Positions 44,993 to 53,829 of a DNA stretch of 64,000 bases are shown piece after piece. The notes beneath the pieces were generated by a model. That model was not told the origin of the DNA. It made no database searches and worked only from the letters and a program-made list of their open reading frames with translations. The position numbers and the translations under genes were made by a program. The stretch lies in the NCBI GenBank assembly GCA_002197995.1, contig NGZR01000001.1:13287501-13351500 (forward strand), in the 5' to 3' direction. Origin of the DNA: Gaeumannomyces sp. JS-464 (Eukaryota; Ascomycota; Sordariomycetes; Magnaporthales; Magnaporthaceae). Position 1 is the stretch's first letter. Each line of letters begins with the position of its first letter.

Positions 44993-45201
44993 TGCATGTG
45001 ATTGGCTATCAGACTCACGATTTGGAGCTTAGACCAGGCTGGAGCTTCTTGGGCGCGCAGAACTCCGGCTGCAAGATTCCACCCGGTGACAATGCCTGCA
45101 TGATGCTCTGTGTCTGCCACAATCGCCGGGCGTACTGCCACGTCGACTGCAGAGACCGCCGGGTCCCCGCATGCGCACTGTTTAGATACGGCCCAGGCTG
45201 A
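44993..45201 (+). CDS. Possible Cys-rich exon
   Basis: The last 69 codons of a longer + ORF. Seven Cys fall within about 45 residues: SGCKIPP, NACMMLCVCHNRR, YCHVDC and PACALF. The spacing looks like a disulfide-stabilised small protein. No signal peptide precedes it in frame; an exon border upstream (44930-44990) is possible. A minus-strand ORF over the same bases (44860-45222) is an alternative. Weak call. Confidence 0.2.
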
Positions 45202-45599
45202 GAGGGCCTCGCAGAGCCTCATCGGAAATAAAAGTCATGAACGGCGAGACCACGTCCTTTGGAGTCCACCAGAGTCCTGCCTGGTATTTATCAGCATTAC
45301 CAAGCCCTTTATAGGTATGTCGTACACTTTGATCGTTCGCCGTGCCGATTGCCCTCTTCGTTTTTCGTCAGGATGCGCGGCCTCATGGGTGAGGAGGGTA
45401 AGGGGTGGAAGATGCTGCTCGGCGCGGGAGGGAGGCGGCGCGAGGGTGCTATGAACGGAGGGAAGCTGCGGCAGACGACGCGTCCGACGAGGTACGTTTT
45501 AACCCCGAATATCACATACGCCAGTACAACATGCTAGCACAGTCCACCCGCAGAAGGTCCTCACTGGCACCTCCTCCGGGACTCGGTCCGGCTGGGCTT

Positions 45600-46010
45600 C
45601 ACCCGATTCGCACATCGGGCAGGGCTACTTGGGCGGGCTTCGTGGCATGCGTTTCGACAATCACCTTCCTATTCATACCCCTTCTCGTCAACGCCTTTTT
45701 CATCCGCAACAACGATTACTGCCGCGGCGCGCACAACGACCCCTCGCCCGAGCTCAAGGAGTGCCGCGCCGCCCTACGTGCTGGCCGCCATGCTTACGGG
45801 CGTGGCGGAGCTGGTGGGCCTGCTCTGCGCGCCCCCTTTCGGCTACCTATCGCGCCGCCCGCGCCGCGTCAACTACGCCGTCGCCGTCGCCGTCGCCGCG
45901 GGCCTCGGCTGTCGCCGGCTACGCCGCCTTCCCACGGCTGGCGAGCCCCGAACCGCGCGACGTCAACGGCCGCCGCGGCGGGCACGTCGTTTTCCTCGTC
46001 GCCGCCCCTG
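45600..46010 (+). pseudogene. MFS transporter, N-terminal remnant with frameshifts
   Basis: A predicted membrane segment (FVACVSTITFLFIPLLVNAF, about 45639-45700) is followed by DYCRGAHNDPSPELKECRAA. After a 1-nt shift come a second segment, AAMLTGVAELVGLLCAPPFG (about 45785-45845), and a loop YLSRRPRRVN like MFS motif A. After another shift comes AVAGYAAFPRLASPEP, then HVVFLVAA. Two of the expected twelve helices are clear. The breaks are small indels, not RIP stops. A possible upstream intron runs from GTACGT (45492) to CACAG (45542). The transported substrate cannot be told. Confidence 0.4.
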
Positions 46011-46178
46011 CTCTAAGCAGCGGCCGTGGCACGGCAACCCTGCCATATTTGTCGTCGTATCAAGGAGGTTCGCGAATTGTCGCTTTGCGGGGACCGACAG
46101 CTCTAGATAGGCAGACGGTGTGGCGCGTTTGTTTTGCTCGTCGCGCAGACGAAGTTGACGTATTAAGCATGCATTAAA

Positions 46179-46421
46179 AGAGAGTCGACCAGACTTACAC
46201 CTTTGCAAGGCGCTTCGACGTCCTTGAGCAGGTTAGGCCGACCAGGCCCTTTTTTAAGAATCCACTGGTACACGTCGCCCAGTATGCCACCTTCGTTCCT
46301 TCGATGCGTACCTTGGTCGTGTCGGAGGCAACCCTCGAAGCAGTGGTTTTCCAAGAGGTAAACATTGCGTTTGCTGCGAACGTTGGAGCCTCCGTCGGCG
46401 CCGACCGTGGATTTCGATAAA
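46179..46421 (+). CDS. Unassigned exon-like frame
   Basis: 80 open codons without a clear ATG start, with balanced coding-like composition: QTYTFARRFDVLEQVRP, FKNPLVHVAQYATFVPSM, ATLEAVVFQEVNIAFAANV, ending at TAA 46419-46421. No domain recognised. A 157-codon ORF on the other strand (46195-46668, Thr/Pro/Ala-rich) is the alternative reading; I slightly favour + for its composition. Could be a last exon or a remnant. Confidence 0.25.
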
Positions 46422-46719
46422 CGCTCCCGTACCCGTAGGTACCGGGTGTTCTCGGCTGCGTCGGTGGTGTGTGCTTGGGCGTCGAGGTTCCCATCGAGGT
46501 GGGAGGGGGGAACGGCGTACGAGGTATGGCGGTCGCATCGATCGAGGGCGTGAGACAACCGGCTGGTGATCCAGCGACGGCTTCGGCGAGCCCGGAGCGC
46601 GTTATATTGCTGGAGGGCGTCTCAGCTGTTAACAGCAAGGCATTGCCCACCAACCGTTCCCCCGCCATGTTGCAGCCGATATTTGTCAGCGAGAGAGGAT
46701 TGCCGTGACTCTGCGCGAC

Positions 46720-46742
46720 TTAGGGCGTGTTCGATACTATCG
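46720..46742 (+). repeat. Possible Harbinger-like left terminus
   Basis: TTA followed by GGGCGTGTTCGATACTATCG. PIF/Harbinger elements use 3-bp TTA/TAA duplications and often start GGGC.TGTT (family knowledge). It lies about 490 bp before a Myb/SANT-like gene, the usual second gene of such elements. The matching right end was not found in the window. A hAT-type end is an alternative. Confidence 0.3.
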
Positions 46743-47206
46743 GTTTTTTTAGTTTTTTGACGCCCTGGTCGATTTTTTGCCCTGATTTAAGCTTAATTCT
46801 CAACGTGGAGACAACGCCTGGGGTAGCGCTATGCCCGTTCATGTATATTTGGGCCTGTTTTCCGGTGGATTCCCATCCAGGGCAGACAGGGAGCGTCTAT
46901 CTATAAAAAGCAAAGGGCATAGACGATCATAATAAAAGCTATTCCCAAAATAACAACCACCCGTGCAAAGTCGACATCCAGGGTTAAAGCAGGCCGGAAT
47001 AGCCTCACGTTCTGGAGGATCCAGAGGGTCTTTGAGGCCGGCGATGGGCTCGTTCGAGAGCCCAAAAGCCAGAGATTCTCGTAGTATATAAGGAGGAGCC
47101 CTTGGCAGGTTAGATCCAGATGAAAAACAAGTAGCAGGACGACTAATATACTTTATCTACAGACCTATAACCTTTCCTTTTTACCTACCAACCCTACTTC
47201 CGGTAC
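46743..47206. other. Upstream region of the Myb/SANT-like gene
   Basis: No gene seen. TATATAA at 47085-47091 (GTAGTATATAAGGAGG), followed by CT-rich sequence (47165-47190) before the first ATG at 47208, looks like a fungal core promoter. An inverted repeat GGGCTCGTTCGAGAGCCC lies at 47046-47063. Confidence 0.35.
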
Positions 47207-47207
47207 C

Positions 47208-48250
47208 ATGCCTCGTTAACTGTCCCTCCGTTTCCGGCGCCGGCGCCAGGAACGCGAAGATCGCGCCCTATTTTTGCCCCCTCGTCTCCCGCAGCCTTTG
47301 CCTGGGAAGGGGAGGGTTTTTAGAGCACCCAGATCACGTTGGGAACCCCGGCAGCCTCGCCAGAGGCCCAGGAAGCCGGCAATTTTTCCGACTTTTACGA
47401 CCCCTTTGACGCCCCGGAGGCCCCGGAGGCCCTGGAATCGCCCCCTCCGCTCTCTCCTGCACCCTCCACGGCACCCTCCCTTACCGCAGCCTCGCAAACG
47501 ACCCAGGGGACCTTTGTGGAAGGCTCCCAAGCCTCCCAGGAGGCCCGCAAACGAACAAACTGGACCGCTAATTAGCTTTTGGCCTTCCTCGAGGCCTTCG
47601 CGGAGGCCGGCCGGCAGGGAAAAATGAATCCGGCGATTGCAAATTGGCAGACCAAATGCTTTAAAAAGGTTGCAAAGGCTTTATCCAACCAATAGCCTGA
47701 TATCGACTGGTTAAAAAAAGTGAAAAACAAGTACAACAGCCTTCGGGGGCAGTATAAGGATTGGCTGGATTTTGGGAGGCGGTTAGGGTTGCTTTTAATC
47801 TGGTTACGGAGCTATATCTCGCCAGCAATTAAGCCTGGGAATCGTTTTTTGCGGTTCAACTTACCGCCCGTTGGATGCGAAGGAGGCTTTTTTCCGCCCG
47901 GACTTTTACGAGGCCGCCTTTGCAAGTAATTGGGTTAAAAAGGAACAAATCGCCACGGCCGCCTAACGCTTACAGGCTAGGCAAAACCGCTAACGACGGC
48001 CTTTTAGTAAAGCCGGGCACCTTACGGTAGCCGAGGCCAACTCCACGTCGGAGATCGCCTTTTAGAGGCTGCATAAACGTTAGCCCGGGCCGGATTTGAA
48101 TTTAATTAGGGCTTAACCCTTTTAAGTGCGAGGTTCTCCCTGGCCGGCCGGACGCCTTATAAGCGTTGGTTAAAGCACAAGCCTTGGATATAAACTGCCA
48201 AAAAGCTGCGGAAGTATCCCTAAGACGACTTATCAGGCGAAATTAAGTGG
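47208..48250 (+). pseudogene. Myb/SANT-like DNA-binding protein, decayed
   Basis: Main frame (from about 47216): Pro/Ala/Glu-rich N-terminus (SRQFF-like, DFYDPFDAPEAPEALE), then the Myb/SANT-like domain at about 47550-47900: RTNWTAN.LLAFLEAF, IANWQTKCFKKVAKAL, VKNKYNSLRGQYKDWLDF. In a shifted frame come AWESFFAVQLTARWMRRR and DFYEAAFASNWVKKEQ, which fit the end of Myb_DNA-bind_3 domains in fungi. TAG replaces CAG before LLAFLEAF and elsewhere. AT content rises from 47900 on, so RIP spreads in from the right. Either part of a Harbinger-type transposon or one of the repeated fungal Myb/SANT-like genes. Confidence 0.6.
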
Positions 48251-48958
48251 AAGTTAATTAGAACTTTTAAAAAGGACGAAAGGATACCTTACTAGTGGTT
48301 AAACGACGTTAAGAATAGGGAAATGATAGTAAATTTAGTGCAAAGCGACGAGCTGGATTTATAATAGCGATCGAAGCGGTTCGAATAAAAGTATTCCCGT
48401 AGTCGGGCGGTTAATTTTGGTAAAGTTATAAAAAAGTGTTATTATTAGTTTTTTTCAATATCGTTAAGGTCGAGGGTTTTAAAACTAAAAAGATTACTAT
48501 TAAACAGGTTACTATAAATATTACAATTCGCTTTTAAATAAATAAAATTAACGTTAATCGAGCCGCAGGTTACAGCATTTAATTAGCTTTAAATAAGCGA
48601 TTAAAATGTACCAAATCCTGACGAAAAAAACGCTGGAATTATTATAAAAAATTATTATAAGTTAGCTAGCAAAGCTCGAAAAGTAACGCTTTTAGGGTGC
48701 GATACCCACCTGGACTTAAAAAACCTATTACATAAACGATCGCCACTTTATTTGTTATTTAAATGGGTAACGCTTACGCATACCTAATACGATTTTTTAA
48801 TTTGATCGCCGGCCGCCATTTTAAATTTTATCCATTCTTTTCGAAAAAAGCCTTATTTAACTCGGCTTGTTAAATGCAATTAAATGGTACTTTTAATGCA
48901 TAAAATTAATTATTTTTCGCTATTTTAAACTTATTAGATCTTATTATAAAAACCATTG
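48251..48958. other. AT-rich stretch before G3, unassigned
   Basis: Readable fragments on + (FKKDERIPY, then MIVNLVQSDELDL) suggest that the protein at 47208 or its element continues, but no domain is identifiable and stops are dense. Neither strand gave a recognisable Harbinger transposase. Confidence 0.3.
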
Positions 48959-49494
48959 TGTTACGACCAGCATGCAAACCTTAGGACACAAAGTGGGAAG
49001 GGCTTTAAATAGCGCCCCACCTTGCACTATTTAAACACACGAAGGTTACGTAACTAGGCAAATTACTTAAAAAGGATTTATGGATTTGTAAAAACTCGGG
49101 ATAAAGCGACAAATTTAAAAAAGATTTGTGGATTTGTAAAAACTCGAAACAAAGCGACAAATTTAAAAATGATTTATAGATTTGTAAAAACTCGAAATAA
49201 AGCGACAAATTTAAAAAGGATTTGTGGATTTGTAAAAACTTAAAATAAAGCTACGAATTTAAGCGAAAAGCAAAAGTAAAAAAACAAGTATATAAAAAAC
49301 GGATTCCCTACCTGTCCCAAATAGTGTTGGTTAAAACTTTAGCATTAGTTAACTTAAGTTAGCTTTAAAAAACCTTTTTAAAAAAGCAATCCAAACTATT
49401 GTTATTAAATTTACCAAACTTTTAATTAAAGCGTATTATTTAAAGCACCTTTTTTAAACGGCTTTATTTTAAAAGCAAAAGGTTAATTGTAACA
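48959..49494 (+). repeat. G3 5' LTR with 48-bp internal repeats
   Basis: 536 bp against 428 in G1. The extra length comes from a tandem array at about 49063-49254: four units of 48 bp, each GGATTTGTGGATTTGTAAAA and then ACTCG..AAAGCGAC. Confidence 0.85.
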
Positions 49495-49503
49495 TTTTAA
49501 CTA

Positions 49504-51700
49504 ATTTTGTTTTGCATTTACCGAAAGTACGAACAGTACGATTATAGCGATTTTAAAAACCAGCACGGCGACGTTGCCCCCCAGCTTTAAATATAATAAA
49601 GTAACGTATACCGCCGGTAACGCTTTTAACGTTTTTAAAATTATAACCGAGGAATTTAAAATAAATAAAGATAAATAACCGAAAACTTACAATACCTACG
49701 TACAAATTCCCCACGCTTAATAAATACGATAGCAAAAACGGAAAGTTAAAAACTTTCCTTACCGAATGCAAAAGGTATTTCCTATTTTATTAAAACTATT
49801 TCGAATAAAAAACAAAAGGTTGCTTACACTGCTACCCGTTTTAACGGCAAAGTTAAAAATTAGTTCGAGCTTATTTAAACGGACTATTTAAAAAAATACG
49901 ACGCTTTTAAAAAAAAATACGAAAATCGTATTCGCAAATTTCGACCAGTTCGGAAAAAAAATCGCTAAAATGTTTAAACAAATCGACGAAAAACGAGTAA
50001 CTAAAAAAAGCTATTCCAACTTTAGCAAAAAGGAGCGGCGTTGGCTTATATTTTAAAGTTTTAACGATTTGTTAATAAACTCGACTAAACCGAGCAAACC
50101 AAAATCACTTATTTTTATAACGGCTTACGAAACGACGTAAAAAACGAAGTGGTTAAAGTTAAACGGCTGGATATTTTTACTAAATATGTTATAATAACCG
50201 TTAAGATTAGCGATAAGCTATATAAGCGTTAGTTAAAAAAAAAGGATAATAACCAAAAACGGTAGTACAAAGCAAAGCTAACTAAAAAAAAAAGCTAAAT
50301 AGTAACAATTTATAGCGTTAAAAATACATTTTAAACTTATAAATTTTATTGCAGGAGTTACGCATTGAAAAAAAAAGTTAGGTTTTAGGACTTTAAAAAC
50401 GGAAAGTGTTTTAAATGCGGTTAAACAGGCCATATTAAAAAGGATTATCCGCAGCGCAATAAACGCTAAGCAGCAATAACCCGGAGCAAAAACATTACAA
50501 ACAGCGACGATTTATATCCCGGGGTAGCGTTTAACTAAACTTATTATTATAACAATTCGTGCTTCGTGCACTAGTTTAATAAAAAAGTATTAGGATACTT
50601 TTTTTGGAAAAAGGTAGCTATAATGCGCAAAGGATTTAACAAAGGCTTTATTCGAATCGAATATAATAATTAAAAAGAATAACGCATTATTTCCGAACTT
50701 ACGAAATTTAAAAAAAAATAGCGTTATCGCCCGAATCGCGTACGAAATCGAAAAAACTAACGTCGGAAAAAGTGGTTCGAATTTAAAATTGGGGTATAAA
50801 ACGCTACCAAACGAAAATGAAAGCGAAAAAAAAAGCTTTTTAAATACCAATAATAAGATCGATCGCGAACTATTAAGTTAAGTTTATTTAATAAAAGGCT
50901 ACGAAAAAGGATTAAAACTTAAATAAATAACCTTAACGTTTAACGTTAATAAAGCTTATATTTCGCTTAATTTATTAAAAACCGATCGATAGTTTTAAAA
51001 CCAGCTTAAACCTATTAAAAAAATTATGCATATAAAACCAGCTTTTAGCGATAACGGCTAGTTTTTGGATTAGTTCCAAAACGATTAAACCGTTACGTAC
51101 TACGAAAAATCGTATAACAACGTATTTAAAAAAAAGCCTACAGCACGTTAAAACGCACTCGTTAAACTATTTAAACTTATATATCGGATTAATAAAATAT
51201 GTTAAGCTTTTTTAAGTAAAATGCACGTAAAACGAGTGCTAATAGCATTTAGCGGTTAAATTAAAAAGGGGGTTTTTTTTTAAAAAAAAAGGCCGGTTAA
51301 GCATTTAAAAAAAATTAGCAGCTTTTAAAATGGAAAATCCAGTTAATAAATTACCGATAATCCGCGGTAACCTTTGCACTTTCGCCGGCGTACTTTACAA
51401 TATGTATATTAAAGCTTTTAATATACCATTTATACGGGAAGCCGAAATGCAAATTGCATATAAAAGAAAAAGCACGGGTTTAAACCGACAGGTTAATACG
51501 GTTCGAAATACCCGAAAATACGGGAAAAGCATTAAAAGCAATAAATTAAAAAATCCACCCGAAATAAAACCACGGCGTAAATCGTAATAACAATTAAAAA
51601 CCTTATTCGTAATAAATACCGATTAATAGCAGCATATAATAATAAAGCTATAATACTAAAAAAGGAAATTACGAGTTATAATCGATAGTAAGTTTAAAAC
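49504..51700 (+). pseudogene. G3 gag and protease region, RIP-decayed
   Basis: Gag relic KTFLTECKRYF near 49749-49780 matches G1. Zinc knuckle GKCFKCG.TGHIKKDYPQ at about 50401-50455, with the CX2C pair intact and the last Cys now Tyr. Then an open piece 51330-51587 (ITLPIIRG-like start, basic end) and a protease-like VIIDSKF near 51680. Corresponds to G1 11760-14300. Minus ORFs at 49553 and 50590 are shadows. Confidence 0.6.
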
Positions 51701-52280
51701 AACTATTTTTCGTTAAAAGCGGCGAAAAAATACAGCATTCGAACATAAAGGAAAGCATAATCATATAGTTTAAACATTGTAAAAGGAAAACCAATTACGT
51801 ATAATAACGAGGGAATTAATATAAAAATTAATCACTTTAAATTTCGATTTTAACGGAAAAGTTTTCAAGTTACCTTAAATATTATAAACATAAAAATGGA
51901 AAACGTAATTTTAAATATCTCTTAGTTTAAAAAGCACAATTTACGAATAAATTAAGCTACCAGTTAAATTTAATAAAAAAGCTATTAATAATTGAAAAAG
52001 TTTAACAATTACAAACTTTGGGCAATAAGCATACGATGTTATAAAAGGTAATTATAACGGTAGTAAAATAAAACAGTTAACCCCGGCAATTGATAATAAC
52101 GAACTTGCAACTATTTAACAACGTTAACCAAAACGAACGAGCGAATTGTTATAACCAGCATGCATAAAAGCAAACTTGCAAAAAGTGCGAAGCATTTAAA
52201 CCTAAAAAAAAGGCTAAGATAACTCCACTAAAAGCCGGTTACGTGCCCAATAAAAAAGGATATATAAGCTATAAATATAG

Positions 52281-52709
52281 TATTACAATTAGGGGTTTGC
52301 TCCTAAAGTAAGGCACCTCGGGGGTGGAAAGGACAGTATCGCTAGTGCTAATAAATAGGGGAACACGTAACTTAAAAGGACAATTTAATTGCTTGCCCTA
52401 AGGGATGCTTAGGAGCTAACTTAGGTTAACTAATGCCGAAACCTTAATTAAAGCTACCTAAAACAGTAAAAAATCCATCCTTTATATACACGCTGCCTTT
52501 TGCCTTACGTTGGGTTAAATTTATGGATTTGTGGTTTCGCTAATACAAATTTAAAAATCCTTTTAGCTTTATGGATTTGTAGTTTTACCGATACAAATTT
52601 AAAAATCCAGCTAAGGTTACGTAACTCCACGTGTCCGGGTGCGGGGCAAGGGCACCGTTTAAAGCCCCTTCCGTCCGGCCGCCCCGGGGCTTGCATACTA
52701 GTCGTAATA
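52281..52709 (-). repeat. G2 LTR (3' LTR of the element)
   Basis: Starts TATTACAATTAGGGG (TG decayed to TA), ends CTAGTCGTAATA. Next to it inside is TTAGGTTTTCCTTTTT, the complement of the purine tract seen before the G1 3' LTR. Confidence 0.85.
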
Positions 52710-52822
52710 TTAGGTTTTCCTTTTTAGGCCAAATCCTTTTAGCCACGTTTTATCGCCCCGCTTTTTGTTAATAGTAAGTACTTTTTTTCTTTACTATTTC
52801 CTATCCCCTTTTTAGTTTAACA

Positions 52823-53396
52823 AAATGTTTGGTCGGGTGCGAAAACGTCTTTTTGCGAAAAAAACCCTTTAGCGCAAAAACCTGCTTGTTTAAATCGTTT
52901 TTTCCTTTGTTAAAATGCTTTTCTGCTTTTTTATTACGAGGTTTTAAAGCGAAAAAGGTGCGAAGCCTTCTTTTAAAACTCCTTTCGATACGTGGAGTGC
53001 TTTAATCGGAATTGCACAAATTGCGACAATTTAGGTTTTTCGCCCGAGCAGTTTCGTTTTATCAGCTATTAATATTAGCAAATAAAAGCGAAGGTTAAAA
53101 CGGTAAAGGAAAAACGTCGCGTCCTAAATAACAAACGTCGTACTTTGGATAACAAACTCGAGCGTTTGCGAAAACAAAAAAAAGTATGGTTTAAAAAGAA
53201 AATGCGTGCAATCCGTTATGGTATTAACGCTATAAAGGAGTTAAAACGTGTTAAGCGGGAGGAGGCCGACCGGGAGGCTCGCCGGGCTCTTTTATAGCTT
53301 AAGCCATTTATAGCTTTTTCTTTTTCTTTCGATTGGCAAGCGTTCGAGGTTAATCTTAACTTGGATTTGCTTGCCCTTTTTAATTAAAGTAAGTTG
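52823..53396 (+). pseudogene. G2 antisense accessory ORF (Cys-rich plus coiled coil)
   Basis: The most complete copy. Begins at MFGRVRKRLFAKK, then in the adjacent frame a Cys cluster (KRCEAFF, RCVECFNRNCTNCDNLGF). From about 53080 there is a long charged coiled coil (KAKVKTVKEKRRVLNNK, LERLRKQKKVW, ELKRVKREEADREARR), and the end is FDWQAFEVNLNLDLLALFN. Length about 190 residues. Cys pairs spaced CVEC and CTNC suggest zinc binding. It lies antisense to gag-pol, directly upstream of the tRNA-like units on its own strand. Unknown function. Confidence 0.5.
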
Positions 53397-53419
53397 TAAT
53401 TTTTTTAACAACTTTTTTA

Positions 53420-53489
53420 AGTCCTATAGCGCATTAGGCGTGGCTTTGGTTTTCCTGCCGAAATTTCGGGTTCGAATCCCGGCACGACC
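53420..53489 (+). other. tRNA-like unit 1 of G2
   Basis: 70 nt with end strands AGTCCTA and CACGACC (four plain pairs, two more if former G bases are allowed). T arm TCGGG-TTCGAAT-CCCGG and a perfect B box GGTTCGAATCC (53469-53479). D region TAGCGCATTAGG resembles an A box. The anticodon stem TTTGG/CCGAA has an 8-nt loop, so it is not canonical. Same as 17537-17606 of G1. Confidence 0.5.
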
Positions 53490-53618
53490 GTAAAAGTCGA
53501 TAAATTTTCGGGTTTACCCCGGGGTTTATTAAGCTTTTATCCTTTTTTTTTTTTTTTGCTAACCGTTTGGCGTAAACTTTTTTGCCCTATTTGGTTCCGG
53601 TAAATGCTGCTTTTTTTT

Positions 53619-53689
53619 AACCTAATAATAAAGCGGTATTATTTATAGCACCCATTTTATAAATCCCGGGTTCGACTTCCGGTTAAGCT
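53619..53689 (+). other. tRNA-like unit 2 of G2
   Basis: 71 nt. The end strands AACCTAA and TTAAGCT pair if G-to-A changes are allowed. D arm ATAA-AGCGGTA-TTAT, and a clear T arm CCGGG-TTCGACT-TCCGG (53666-53682) with the canonical 7-nt loop. The anticodon stem is not canonical. Lies 129 nt after unit 1, the same distance as in G1. Confidence 0.45.
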
Positions 53690-53829
53690 AAAAAGATTAG
53701 CGGTTTTTTTTTAAAAATATCGCGGGTGTTTTTAAAAAAGATCGCCGTTTCGCCGTTTTTTTGCTAACCTTTTTGTAAGCGCTTTTACCGGTATTCCGCT
53801 AAAGCTTCCTAGCAATTTACAAAGTTAGT

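Larger units (their letters stand above)
48959..52146 (+). mobile_element. G3: chromovirus, 5' part (subfamily of G)
   Basis: 5' LTR 48959-49494, then gag and the protease region, cut at 52146 by G5. It shares the LTR start TGTTACGACCAGCATGCAAA and end TTAATTGTAACA with G1, but the LTR body and gag are clearly diverged, so it is a subfamily. The rest of pol would lie beyond the window, after G5. Confidence 0.75.

Noticed and set aside
53420..53489. Functional tRNA gene
   Set aside because: B box and T arm are good, but the anticodon loop has 8 nt and the acceptor stem is imperfect; kept only as tRNA-like.
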